64,000 nucleotides of DNA from positions 124,001 to 188,000 of the forward strand of contig NZ_FNTD01000004.1 of NCBI RefSeq assembly GCF_900104815.1, given 5' to 3'. The stretch's first letter is position 1. Every line of letters begins with the position of its first letter. Source of the stretch: Streptomyces misionensis. Its GTDB lineage: Bacteria > Actinomycetota > Actinomycetes > Streptomycetales > Streptomycetaceae. Positions 8,004-16,473 of the stretch are shown here, in pieces. The notes beneath the pieces were generated by a model, which was not told the DNA's origin, ran no database searches, and saw only the letters and a list, made by a program, of their open reading frames with translations. The translations under genes were made by a program, and so were the position numbers.

Positions 8004-9068
8004 TCACGCGTGCGTCGCCTCCGGGGCCGCGTGATCGGCGATCCAGCGGTCCACACGGGCCCACTGCGCGAGCAGCCACTTGCTGCGGGCGTCCTCGCCC
8101 TCGGGAATCCGGCCCGCGGGTACGCGCCACCAGCGTGCCCGCACCGCGTCGCGCAGCGGCAGCCGGCTCCAGACGGTGCGTGCCGAGTGGAGGACGTCGA
8201 GCCCCGTGTGTGCGACGAAGACCACGTCGGCCGTTGGCGCGGCGGCGATCGCGGCGAGGGCACCGCCGTCCCGGGGCGGCAGGACATGGTGCATGCGTTC
8301 CGCGCGGGAGGCCCGGCGCGGCAGCCCCCGGCGGCGCAGGGAGGCGATGGCGCGCCGGTGGCGGCGCGGTGTGAAGTTGCCGCCCTCCGGGAACAGCACG
8401 AGCGCGTCGCCCGGGCCGAGCCCGGCCGCCAGCCGCCCTATCTGGTCCTCGGCCCGTCCGTCGAGGGGTGGAAGGAAGCAGTGGGGGACCCGTCCGATGA
8501 GGACGTCGAGCGCGGGGTCGGCGCGCAGAGCCCGCTTCAGAACGGTGTGCGGCCGCAGCCCGGCCTGGCTCAGCAGGGTCTGCAGCAGGAGGAAGGAGTC
8601 GCCGACGCCCGCGTGCCGCACGAAGACCAGGACGGGCGCGGGGTGCCGCACGGCGCCCGGCAGCGGGGGCGTCACCTCCAACCGGAGCCCGAAGATCCGT
8701 GTGCCCGCGCGCCGCAGCAGTCGCAGCAGCCGCTCCAGGGTGGCGTACGCGTCCTCGGCGGCCACGAGGCGCCGCTCCGCGCGCTCCCGTCTGGGCAGCC
8801 GTCTCACCCACAGACCGGCGGCGGCCACCAGCGCCGCCACGTCCACCAGGAGGTACAGCAGGGCGAAGGCGGTGATCCGCACGGGCCGCCAGGCGCCGCG
8901 CGCGGGGAGGGAGAACGGCACGCACAGCACGCTCGCGGCGACGAGGATCGCGGCCACCACGGGCACCAGGGCGAGCAGCAGCACGACGGTGGTCGTGCGG
9001 CGCAGTCCGGTGACCACCGCACCCGCCGGCCGCGCCGGGAGACGACGGCGCGGCCGGATGCCGGTCAT
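8004..9068 (-). CDS. Lysophospholipid acyltransferase family protein (PlsC-like)
   Basis: A 354-aa membrane protein. Two hydrophobic segments (residues about 20-45 and 55-75) precede a PlsC-like acyltransferase domain with the HxxxxD catalytic block in VRHAGVGDS and the acceptor-site block LFPEGGNFTP. Members transfer acyl chains to lysophosphatidic acid or related glycerolipids. The start overlaps the stop of the patatin gene by four bases (ATGA), so the two form a coupled lipid-remodelling unit. Confidence 0.82.
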   Translation of the reverse strand: MTGIRPRRRLPARPAGAVVTGLRRTTTVVLLLALVPVVAAILVAASVLCVPFSLPARGAWRPVRITAFALLYLLVDVAALVAAAGLWVRRLPRRERAERRLVAAEDAYATLERLLRLLRRAGTRIFGLRLEVTPPLPGAVRHPAPVLVFVRHAGVGDSFLLLQTLLSQAGLRPHTVLKRALRADPALDVLIGRVPHCFLPPLDGRAEDQIGRLAAGLGPGDALVLFPEGGNFTPRRHRRAIASLRRRGLPRRASRAERMHHVLPPRDGGALAAIAAAPTADVVFVAHTGLDVLHSARTVWSRLPLRDAVRARWWRVPAGRIPEGEDARSKWLLAQWARVDRWIADHAAPEATHA

Positions 9069-9982
9069 GACGCGCCGTCGGGCGCGCCGAGCACTGTCTC
9101 CAGGTACCGGGAGGAGGCCGCGTAGGCACGCTCGATGCGCTCGGCGGTCCGGCCGAAGGTGCGGTACCGCAGTTGCCGCAGGCCGGCGGTGCCCTCGTCG
9201 GGACCCGAGCCCGACGGCAGCACACGTACCGTGACGCCGGGCGGCAGGTCCGCCATGTCGCGGGCGAACCGGTGCCTGCGAGCGATCTCGAACGCCACCA
9301 GTGCCACCTGCCAGGGAGCCCGCGGCGGAGAGAGGGCCCGCTCGACGCGGCCGACCTGAAGGACGTAGACCTCGGTCGCGCCGAGGGCCACCGCGCGCCC
9401 GACGGGGATGCTGTTGACCAGGCCGCCGTCGACGAAGTGCTCGCCGTCGAGCCGGACGGGCGGCAGCAGACCGGGCACCGCGCACGAGGCGAGCACGGCG
9501 TCCACCAGCGGGCCGGCGGTGAACCAGTGCTCGGCGGCCCGTTCGATGCTCGCCGCCGCGCACTGGTACGGCAGGGCCAGATCCTCGATCCGGCTCACCG
9601 GCAGGTGCGAGGCGAGCAGGTCGCGCAGCGGCGTGGGCTGGTAGAGGTGGGTGCCGCTGCGTACGGCCGTGCCCAGCCGCCCGAGCAGCGATCCGGAGAA
9701 CACACCGGCCCGCCCCAGGCCGGTCCACAGGTCGGCGAGCCGGGCCACCGAATCCTGTGACGGATCGGCGGCGACGGCGGCACCGTTGATCGCGCCGACG
9801 GAGGTGCCGACGACGAGGTCGGGGTGCACGGCGGCGGCGAACAGTGCCTTCAGCATGCCGATCTCGTAGGCGCCGAGGGCACCGCCGCCGCCCAGTACGA
9901 AGGCGCGGGTCGGCGGGTGGGTCGGCCGGCTGTCCTCCATGGACGGAGGGTGCCCCGGCCCGGCGACGCCAATCACGCTCAC
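9065..9982 (-). CDS. Patatin-like phospholipase
   Basis: A lipid acyl hydrolase of up to 305 aa. The patatin oxyanion loop GGGGALGAYEIG, the nucleophile elbow GTSVG, and the Asp of the Ser-Asp dyad in VDGGLVN are all present and in the right order. The GTG at 9982 has no clear ribosome site; an ATG at 9940 (MEDSRPTHPP) is an alternative 14 codons inward. Coupled by ATGA overlap to an acyltransferase, suggesting deacylation/reacylation of membrane lipids. Confidence 0.88.
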   Translation of the reverse strand: MSVIGVAGPGHPPSMEDSRPTHPPTRAFVLGGGGALGAYEIGMLKALFAAAVHPDLVVGTSVGAINGAAVAADPSQDSVARLADLWTGLGRAGVFSGSLLGRLGTAVRSGTHLYQPTPLRDLLASHLPVSRIEDLALPYQCAAASIERAAEHWFTAGPLVDAVLASCAVPGLLPPVRLDGEHFVDGGLVNSIPVGRAVALGATEVYVLQVGRVERALSPPRAPWQVALVAFEIARRHRFARDMADLPPGVTVRVLPSGSGPDEGTAGLRQLRYRTFGRTAERIERAYAASSRYLETVLGAPDGAS

Positions 9983-10001
9983 AGTCTGAATCAGATTAGC
10001 T

Positions 10002-10017
10002 TGCTAGGATGCTAGCA
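10002..10017. promoter_or_regulatory. TGCTAG direct repeats with palindrome TGCTAGCA
   Basis: Two TGCTAG copies spaced eight bases apart (10002 and 10010); the second belongs to the perfect palindrome TGCTAGCA. The site lies nine bases before the start of the ribbon-helix-helix gene and 20 bp upstream of the divergent patatin start. Tandem short palindromes are what RHH dimers bind, so it is the likely autoregulatory operator of the next gene. Confidence 0.55.
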
Positions 10018-10025
10018 TCGCTGCT

Positions 10026-10205
10026 GTGGGTGACGAGGAAGTCAAACAGTTCAACGTGTACCTGCCGATCAGCTTGATCAAGCAGGTCAAGTACCGCGCG
10101 ATCGACTCGGGCATGTCGTTGTCCGCGCTGGTCGCCGAGGCGCTGCGCGCCTACCTGGACGACGCCCATGAGGGCGCCGGGCAATCGAGCGAGGAGGAGA
10201 GCTGA
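10026..10205 (+). CDS. Ribbon-helix-helix (CopG/Arc-type) DNA-binding protein
   Basis: A 59-aa protein from a GTG start. Sequence order is a beta strand ([20 protein letters not shown]), a turn (DSGMS) and the helix [17 protein letters not shown], followed by an acidic tail, which is the standard RHH/CopG pattern. It ends one base before the ATG of a VOC-domain gene. The TGCTAG repeats just before its start are the probable operator. It could be an antitoxin-like regulator, but its partner is a glyoxalase-fold protein, not a known toxin. Confidence 0.75.
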   Translation: MGDEEVKQFNVYLPISLIKQVKYRAIDSGMSLSALVAEALRAYLDDAHEGAGQSSEEES

Positions 10206-10206
10206 C

Positions 10207-10551
10207 ATGGCGACCGAGGGAATCGAGGCCGTGTTCCTCACGACGCACAACTGGGGCAAGGCGGCGAAGTTCTTCCAGGGGCTCGGTTACGAGCTGGACT
10301 TCGCGACCGACCACGACTCCGGCCGGCTGAGCAACGGCGACGGACCCTACGTCTTCATCGCCGAGGTCCCCGCCGACCAGGAGCCCCGGACCCGGATCGT
10401 GATGAAGGTGCCGGACGCGGACGCGTTTCGCGCGGACCCCGCCGTCGAAGTGGTCACGCCGTTCGAGGAAACCCATTTCGGGACCAGGGAGATGACCGTC
10501 CGCGACCCCGACGGGCGGCTGTGGAGCCTTCAGGCTCCGGCCGGTGAGTAG
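10207..10551 (+). CDS. VOC/glyoxalase-fold protein
   Basis: A 114-aa single-domain VOC protein (IEAVFLTTHNWGKAAKFFQGLGYELDFATDH ... VRDPDGRLWSLQ style, shortened here). The C-terminal MTVRDPDGRLWSLQAP block is the classic betaalphabeta-betabetabeta end of glyoxalase/bleomycin-resistance proteins. The ATG is one base after the RHH stop, and its stop overlaps a possible GTG of the methyltransferase frame, so this is a three-gene operon. Metal ligands are incomplete by eye, so a binding rather than catalytic role is possible. Confidence 0.8.
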   Translation: MATEGIEAVFLTTHNWGKAAKFFQGLGYELDFATDHDSGRLSNGDGPYVFIAEVPADQEPRTRIVMKVPDADAFRADPAVEVVTPFEETHFGTREMTVRDPDGRLWSLQAPAGE

Positions 10552-10567
10552 CCACGGAGGAGCGGGC

Positions 10568-11428
10568 ATGACGGACGACCGGACCGGCACACCGGACAGC
10601 ACCGCGGTGCGCACCGCCCTCTGGCGGGCGATGCACCTCCAGGTCGACCCGCCGCCGCACGTGCTCGAGGACGAGATCGGCCTGCGACTCGCCGCGCCCG
10701 GCGATGCCTGGCGCGAGCGACCGGACATGGACCCCGACGGCACCAGGGCGTTCCGCGCGGCCATGGTCTGCCGGGCCCGTTTCATCGAGGACCTGGTCAC
10801 CGAGCAGGCCGGACTGGGCGTCACCCAGTACGTGATCCTGGGCGCCGGCCTGGACACCTTCGCCCAGCGCAGGCCGGAACTCGCCTCCCGGTTGCAGATC
10901 TTCGAGATCGACCGGCCCGGCCCGCAGGCGTGGAAAGCCCGCCGCCTGGTGGAGCTCGGTTACGGCATCCCCGACTGGCTGCACCTCGTACCGGTCGACT
11001 TCGAGGCGGACGCGTCCTGGCGGGAGCGGTTGGTCGACGCCGGGTTCGACGCCGGCCGGCCGGCGGTCGTGGTCTCCACCGGCGTCAGCATGTACCTCAC
11101 CAAGGACGCCACCGCGGCCACCCTGCGCCAGACCGCCGCGCTCGCGCCCGGCTCCACGCTCGCCATGAGCTTCCTGCTGCCGGCCGACCTGCTCGACGCC
11201 GCGGACCGCCCCGGCCTTCGCGCGAGCCAGAACGGCGCACGCACGTCCGGGACGCCGTTCATCAGCTTCTACACGCCCCAGGAGATGCTGGTCCTGGCCG
11301 GCGCATCCGGCCTCTCGGACGCCCGGCACGTCTCGGGGACCTCGCTCGGCGACCGCTACTTCGCCGGCCGCGCCGACGGACTGCGCCCGTCGAGCGGCGA
11401 GGACCTGCTGCTGGCCACGGTCACCTAG
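10568..11428 (+). CDS. SAM-dependent methyltransferase, leucine carboxyl methyltransferase-like (TIGR00027 type)
   Basis: A 286-aa protein with the SAM-binding motif VILGAGLDTFAQR, the acidic ribose-binding strand LQIFEIDRPGPQAWK, and the typical VVSTGVSMYLT loop of the LCM/PPM-like family found in many actinobacteria. The ATG at 10568 has GGAGG seven bases upstream; a longer GTG start at 10544 overlaps the VOC stop but lacks a site. Target unknown. It is the last gene of the RHH-VOC operon and ends nine bases from the convergent acyl-CoA dehydrogenase stop. Confidence 0.85.
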   Translation: MTDDRTGTPDSTAVRTALWRAMHLQVDPPPHVLEDEIGLRLAAPGDAWRERPDMDPDGTRAFRAAMVCRARFIEDLVTEQAGLGVTQYVILGAGLDTFAQRRPELASRLQIFEIDRPGPQAWKARRLVELGYGIPDWLHLVPVDFEADASWRERLVDAGFDAGRPAVVVSTGVSMYLTKDATAATLRQTAALAPGSTLAMSFLLPADLLDAADRPGLRASQNGARTSGTPFISFYTPQEMLVLAGASGLSDARHVSGTSLGDRYFAGRADGLRPSSGEDLLLATVT

Positions 11429-11437
11429 GGCCTCTCA

Positions 11438-12640
11438 CTAGTGGTTGAAGGCCAGGAGCTTGGCGATGCCGTTGCGCTGGATCTCGGACGTGCCGGTGAG
11501 GACGCGGAACATGCGGATCTTGCGGAAGAGGTACTCGATCTCGTTGCCCTGGGTGAGCCCTTCCTTGCCGTGGATCTGCACGGCCTCGTCGAGGATGCGG
11601 AAGGCGGACTCGGCGACGAACAGTTTGCACATGAAGGCTTCCGTCTGCGCGTCGCGGCCCGCGTCCAGGGCCGCCAGCGCGGCATAGGTCATGGAGCGGG
11701 CGGCGTAGAACTCCGTGGCCATGTCGGCGAGCTTGTGCTGGATGGCCTGGAGCATCAAGAGGGGTTGGCCGCCCGCCACTTGGCGGGTCCGGGCGCGGTC
11801 GAGGGTCAGGGTGAGGGCGCGGCGGGTGGCGCCGAGGACGGTGGGGCAGTGCAGGAGGCGGTTGGTGGTGACCCGGCCGAGCGCGATGCGCATGCCTTTG
11901 CCTTCCTCACCGAGGAGGTTGGCGGCGGGGACGTGGCAGTCGTCCAGGACGATGTCGCTCTCGATGTGTTCGCCCGACATGGGGGTCGCCCCGTCCTCGA
12001 CACGGCAGCCGGGGCTGTCCAGGTCGACGAGGAACGCGGAGAACCGTGGTTTGTCACCCTCCTGCTCGCCGGTGCCGGCCATGCGGGCGACGACGATCGC
12101 GAAGTCGGCGAAGGGGCCGGCGGAGGAGAAGACCTTGTGCCCGGTCAGCCGGTAGCCGCCGCCGTCGGCGTCGCGTACGGCGACCGTGCGCATGGAGCGG
12201 ACGTCGGAGCCGGCGTCGGTCTCGGTGAGGGAGAAGCAGCAAGCCCGCTCGCCGCGGATCAGCGGCAGCAGGTAGGTGTCCAGCTGGTACTCGGTGGCGT
12301 GTTTGAGGATGTCGCCCGCGCGTAGGGGGCCGCCCATGTCACCGAGCACGCTGTGGGCGAGGACCCGCCCGCTGGCGCCGATCTCCTCCTTCAGGGCGGC
12401 CAGCTGGGTGTGGGTGAGGTCCTGGCCGCCGTACTCCGCGGGCAGGTGGATGCCGTAGAAGCCGAGTTCGCGGCTGCGGCGCCAGACGGGTTCGAGGTCG
12501 GCGCGGGTGAGGCGGCCGGCGTGGGTCAGGCCGCGGGCGCTTTCGTAGTCGGCGAGTTCGCCGTCGAGGTAGTCGCGCAGGCGGTCGACGAGTTCGGCGG
12601 TGCGCGGGTCGTCGTAGGAGGGGCGGAGGGAGAAGGTCAC
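11438..12640 (-). CDS. Acyl-CoA dehydrogenase family protein
   Basis: A 400-aa flavoprotein with N-terminal helical domain, the FAD/substrate block CCFSLTETDAGSDVRSMRT, the middle beta-barrel, and the C-terminal helical domain ending RVLTGTSEIQRNGIAKLLA. In most family members the catalytic base is a Glu in Y/FEGTSEIQR; here that position is Thr (LTGTSEIQ). The enzyme therefore uses another base, as isovaleryl-CoA dehydrogenases do, or acts differently. Lies 24 bp after the acyl-CoA synthetase stop in the same operon, so it probably oxidises the CoA ester made there. Confidence 0.88.
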   Translation of the reverse strand: MTFSLRPSYDDPRTAELVDRLRDYLDGELADYESARGLTHAGRLTRADLEPVWRRSRELGFYGIHLPAEYGGQDLTHTQLAALKEEIGASGRVLAHSVLGDMGGPLRAGDILKHATEYQLDTYLLPLIRGERACCFSLTETDAGSDVRSMRTVAVRDADGGGYRLTGHKVFSSAGPFADFAIVVARMAGTGEQEGDKPRFSAFLVDLDSPGCRVEDGATPMSGEHIESDIVLDDCHVPAANLLGEEGKGMRIALGRVTTNRLLHCPTVLGATRRALTLTLDRARTRQVAGGQPLLMLQAIQHKLADMATEFYAARSMTYAALAALDAGRDAQTEAFMCKLFVAESAFRILDEAVQIHGKEGLTQGNEIEYLFRKIRMFRVLTGTSEIQRNGIAKLLAFNH

Positions 12641-12664
12641 GGCAGGACTCCGAACAGGATGCGG

Positions 12665-14221
12665 TCAGTTGACGCGGCGGGTGGCGTGCGCCCAGAAGGG
12701 TTCGCGTACGGCTTTGCGGTCGAGCTTGCCGTTGCGGTTGTGGGGAAGTCCGGGCACGAAGTCGACCGAGCGCGGCTTCTTGAAGCGGTCCAGCCGGTCG
12801 GCGCAGAAGGCGATCAGCTCCTCGGCGGTGACCGTCGTACCGGGCTGGATGACGACGACGGCCTTGACGGCCTCACCCCACTGCTCGTCGGGCACGCCGA
12901 CCACACAGGCTTCCCGCACGGCGGGGTGCTCGTACAGGGCGGCCTCCACCTCGGTGCAGTAGATGTTGAAGCCGCCCGAGATGATCATGTCCTTCTTGCG
13001 GTCCACCAGGAAGAGGTAGCCGTCCTCCCGCATCCACGCCAGGTCCCCGGTGTGCACCCAGCCGTCGCGGAAGGTCTGCGCCGACAGCTCCGGCTCCCGC
13101 CAGTACTCCCGCACGCAGTCCGGTCCGCGCACGATCACCTCGCCGATCTCCCGAGGGCCCAGTTCCCGGCCCGTCTCGTCGACGACCCGTATCTCGGTGT
13201 CGTAGGTCGCACGGCCGCACGACTGGAGCAGCTCCGGGTCCTCCTTCACGGCATGGGCGATCTCCGCGCTGCTCAGGCCCGCGACGACACTGGTGGTCTC
13301 GCCCAGCCCGTAGCCCTGGGCGACGACCGGGCCGAAGAACTCCACCGCGTCCCGCAGGCGCTGCGGGGAGATGGGCGCGCCGCCGATGCGCACACTCGTC
13401 AGCGAGCGCAGGTCGTGGTCGGCGGCGCCGGGATGGGCGAGCACCGTGTTCAGCATGGCCGGCACCAGGAAGGTGGCGGTGATGCGTTCCTTCTCGACCG
13501 TCTCCAGGAAGTTGCGCGGGCTCCAGCTCGGCAGGACGTAGGTGGTGGAACCGCCGAACACGCCGGCGAGCAGGCCCATGCCGGTGGCGTGGGTGATGGG
13601 CCCGCAGGCGAGGTAACGGGTACCGGGGCGGGGGCGGGACTCGTCGGCCATCAGCAGCTTGCGCATGTTGGCGAGACGGTTGCCGACCGTCTGTACCGCC
13701 GCCTTGAGCGCGCCGGTGGAGCCTGAGGTGAAGTTCAGGACGCAGGGGGCGTCCTCCTCGACCTCGACGCGCACCGGCGCCTCGTCGCCCTCGGCCAGCA
13801 GATCGCCGTAGGACACCTCGCCGGGGCGCACGTCGTCGAGGCAGACCGGCAGGCATCCGGTACCCGCCGAGGCGATGGCCGCGAGGGCATCCTCGCGGTG
13901 GGCGGCGTCGTAGACGAGGACGCGGACGGGGGCGTAGCGCAGGATGTGCTCGATCTCCCCGGCGCCGAGCCGGGCGTTGATCGGTGCGCGCGTCAACCCG
14001 GCCTTGTACAGCGCGAATTCCACCTCGACCAGCTCCCCGCGGTTCCAGGCGAGGGAGGCCACGGCGTCGCCGGGGCCCAGCCCCCGGGCGGTCAGGGCGG
14101 AGGCCAGGCGGTTGGCCGCCCGGTCCAGGTCGGTGAAGCTCCAGAGGCGGTCCTCGCAGACGAGGGCGGGGGCCTGGGGCCAGTAGCGGGCGCTGCGCGA
14201 GAGGTAGCTGCCGAGGTTCAT
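12665..14221 (-). CDS. AMP-binding acyl-CoA synthetase
   Basis: A 518-aa ANL-superfamily ligase that activates a carboxylic acid with ATP and transfers it to CoA. Visible motifs: A3 LNFTSGSTGALKAAV, A5 YGLGETTS, A7 WVHTGDLAWM, A8 DRKKDMIISGGFNIY and the A10 lysine in NRNGKLDRKAV. First gene of an operon with acyl-CoA dehydrogenase, divergent from a TetR gene with an inverted repeat in the gap. Together the pair suggests activation and dehydrogenation of a medium or branched acid; the MFS transporter nearby may bring in the substrate. Confidence 0.9.
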   Translation of the reverse strand: MNLGSYLSRSARYWPQAPALVCEDRLWSFTDLDRAANRLASALTARGLGPGDAVASLAWNRGELVEVEFALYKAGLTRAPINARLGAGEIEHILRYAPVRVLVYDAAHREDALAAIASAGTGCLPVCLDDVRPGEVSYGDLLAEGDEAPVRVEVEEDAPCVLNFTSGSTGALKAAVQTVGNRLANMRKLLMADESRPRPGTRYLACGPITHATGMGLLAGVFGGSTTYVLPSWSPRNFLETVEKERITATFLVPAMLNTVLAHPGAADHDLRSLTSVRIGGAPISPQRLRDAVEFFGPVVAQGYGLGETTSVVAGLSSAEIAHAVKEDPELLQSCGRATYDTEIRVVDETGRELGPREIGEVIVRGPDCVREYWREPELSAQTFRDGWVHTGDLAWMREDGYLFLVDRKKDMIISGGFNIYCTEVEAALYEHPAVREACVVGVPDEQWGEAVKAVVVIQPGTTVTAEELIAFCADRLDRFKKPRSVDFVPGLPHNRNGKLDRKAVREPFWAHATRRVN

Positions 14222-14269
14222 GAGGGCCTACTCAGTAGTTGGCGTTCGCTGATTTACAAGCCAATCAGT

Positions 14270-14284
14270 AACAGACACTCTGTT
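14270..14284. promoter_or_regulatory. Probable TetR operator (AACAGA-CAC-TCTGTT)
   Basis: Perfect inverted repeat with six-base arms and a three-base centre, extendable with one mismatch to TAA/TTA, in the 150-bp gap between the divergent acyl-CoA synthetase and TetR genes. AT-richer than its surroundings, as expected for promoter DNA. Confidence 0.6.
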
Positions 14285-14371
14285 TAGTAACCGACTGTCG
14301 TGTCAAGAGTCTCTAGACTGGCCCCGCATGCGTCACCGCGACCGTGCGTGGAGATCGAGGAGGAGAGGCGC

Positions 14372-14968
14372 ATGGCGGAGGACAGGCGGACCAGACGCTC
14401 ACGCCGGGCTCTGGGGACGGCCTTGGTGGAGCTGGTCCTGGAGCGGGGTTTCACCGCGCTGACCGTGGAGGACATCACCGAGCGCGCGGACGTGGCACGC
14501 GCGACCTTCTACGCCCACTTCCGCGACAAGGAGGATCTGTTCGCGCGCGTGACCGCCGATCTGCTGGCCGAGCTGTCCGAGCGCCTGGCGCCCGCGGTCG
14601 CCGAGAGCGCGGTCGGGTTCACCGGCAAGCCGGTCCTGGAGATGCTGCGGCACGCGCGCGAGGAGCGTGATCTGTACCGGATCGTGCTGCGCGGCGAGGG
14701 CGACGGCAAACCACTGCAGATGTTCGTGGACGCCTGCGCCCGCGCCACCACCGAGGAGTTCCGGGCCCGCGCGGAACGCAACGCCGTGAAACCGCGCATC
14801 GACCCCGAACTACTGGCCCGGGTGTGGGTCGGCGAGCAGATCGCGGTGCTGCGCTGGTGGGTCGAGCAGGACACGCCGTCGTTGCCGGCCGCCGAGGTGG
14901 TCCGGATGCTGCTCGACCTGGCGCTGCACGGCCGTTACTGGGCCAGCGGCTTCGAGCCGCAGGCCTGA
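14372..14968 (+). CDS. TetR/AcrR family regulator
   Basis: A 198-aa regulator with a TetR N-terminal HTH (ALVELVLERGFTALTVEDIT, ERADVARATFYAHFRDKEDLF) and a C-terminal helical domain resembling TetR_C_33-type proteins. The ATG at 14372 follows GAGGAGGAG; the frame is open further upstream but that part crosses the operator region. Likely represses the divergent acyl-CoA synthetase/dehydrogenase operon, with an acyl-CoA or the free acid as a plausible ligand. Its last 34 bp overlap the 3' end of the convergent MFS gene. Confidence 0.87.
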   Translation: MAEDRRTRRSRRALGTALVELVLERGFTALTVEDITERADVARATFYAHFRDKEDLFARVTADLLAELSERLAPAVAESAVGFTGKPVLEMLRHAREERDLYRIVLRGEGDGKPLQMFVDACARATTEEFRARAERNAVKPRIDPELLARVWVGEQIAVLRWWVEQDTPSLPAAEVVRMLLDLALHGRYWASGFEPQA

Positions 14969-16311
14969 TCCGCGCGTTCCCCGGCGGTCCGGCCCGCCGG
15001 GAGCAACCTGCGCGCGTCGCGCTCGGGCCGGATCGCGGTCAGCGCGACCAGACCGCAGACCATCATCACCGCGGCCGACACCAGGAAGGCATGGTGGTAT
15101 CCGGCGCCCTGCGAGGGCGCCGAGTCCAGCAGGCGTCCGGTCAGGTACGGCGCGACCAGCCCGGGCAGGGTTCCGGTGGCGGCGACGATGCCGAACACCG
15201 CGCCCCGTTGTGGCGGCGGCACGACGGCGGCCGTCGTCATGTAGTGCAGCGGAAAGGTGATGGCGTGCGCGCCGAACGCCACCGTGATCAGCGCCAGGAG
15301 CAGCGGCCGCGCCTCGGTGAAGGGCAGGGCCGCCATGGCCAGCGCGGCGACGGCGACGGCGACGCCCTGCGGCGCGCCGCACGACCAACGGCTGGGCACT
15401 CCTCGCCGGTTCAGTGCGTCGACCAGCGGTGACACGGCCAGCAGCAGGACGAAGCTGAACGCCGAGACGGCGCTGATGAGTGTGGCCGCGCCGCCCGGTG
15501 ACATGCCGAGCTGCGTGCGCAGGTAGGCGGGCAGCCACGCCTGGCTCAGCGTCAGGGCCCAGGAGGCGCCGAAGGCCCCCGCGATGCTCCCCAGCACGGT
15601 GCCGTTCAGCAGCAGCCTGCGGTACGGCAGCCGGCATGCGGTCCCGGGCCCGGACGCGGCTGCGGGCGCGGGATGGTTGCCGTACGGCCCGTCGTGCCCC
15701 GTCCGCCACCACACCAGGCTCCACACGGCGCTCGTCACCGCGAGCGCGGCGAAGGCCGAGCGCCAGCCGAACGCGGTGATCAGCCAGGTGACGACCGGTG
15801 CGGCGATCAGCGTACCGAGCGCGGCGCCACTGATCTGCAACGCCGACGGCAGGCCCCGCCGGCCCTCCGGGAACCACTTGTACAGCGCGTGCATGGACAT
15901 GGGTGCGGCCGGCCCCTCGGCCGCACCCAGCAGGATGCGGCCCGCCGCGAGCGCCGGTGCCGTCGCCACGAAGAGCACGGGCAGCTGCGCCACCGCCCAC
16001 AGGGCCGCCATGGCGACCAGGAGGACCCGGCTCGACACCCGCGCGGACACGAACCCGACGACCAGGCCGGAGAGGCTGAACAGCAGGGCGAAGGAGCTGG
16101 AGACAAGACCGTAGGTGCTGTTGCCGATGTGCAGCTCGTCCATGATCGGCACGGCCGCGAGGCCCAGGACGCACTTGTCCGCGTAGTTGACCAGCATGAA
16201 CGCCACGATCAGCGCGGTGATCAGCCAGGCGCGTCGGCTACCGGTCCGCGGATCCGGTGGAGGGCCGGCGGCGTCCGTGCGGGGGGCGGGTCGGGGTTGC
16301 TGCTTGGCCAT
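14935..16311 (-). CDS. MFS transporter, ACS (anion:cation symporter)-like
   Basis: A 458-aa protein with about 12 hydrophobic segments; segment 1 carries the ACS-like MLVNYADKCVLGLAAVPIM stretch and the N-terminal half ends with the family-like pattern AALQISGAALGTLIAAP (seen as SALQISGAALGTLIAAP). The ATG at 16311 has AGGAG six bases upstream; a longer frame upstream is not supported. ACS members carry organic acids such as sugar acids or aromatic acids. Its position beside an acyl-CoA ligase cassette suggests uptake of a carboxylate. Convergent overlap of 34 bp with the TetR gene. Confidence 0.85.
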   Translation of the reverse strand: MAKQQPRPAPRTDAAGPPPDPRTGSRRAWLITALIVAFMLVNYADKCVLGLAAVPIMDELHIGNSTYGLVSSSFALLFSLSGLVVGFVSARVSSRVLLVAMAALWAVAQLPVLFVATAPALAAGRILLGAAEGPAAPMSMHALYKWFPEGRRGLPSALQISGAALGTLIAAPVVTWLITAFGWRSAFAALAVTSAVWSLVWWRTGHDGPYGNHPAPAAASGPGTACRLPYRRLLLNGTVLGSIAGAFGASWALTLSQAWLPAYLRTQLGMSPGGAATLISAVSAFSFVLLLAVSPLVDALNRRGVPSRWSCGAPQGVAVAVAALAMAALPFTEARPLLLALITVAFGAHAITFPLHYMTTAAVVPPPQRGAVFGIVAATGTLPGLVAPYLTGRLLDSAPSQGAGYHHAFLVSAAVMMVCGLVALTAIRPERDARRLLPAGRTAGERADQACGSKPLAQ

Positions 16312-16473
16312 GGGCACTCCTGCGGGCTCCGGCGCATTGAAAGAGAAGTACGTTCCCGAACAACTTGTCTTGTAACGAACGAAGCGATTTGGCAACCTAG
16401 GCGCCGGACAGCCGCGAGGTCAACGCCTCGAGAGCAGCGCCCTCGGAAAATCCGATCGACACAGGAGTGAGCC

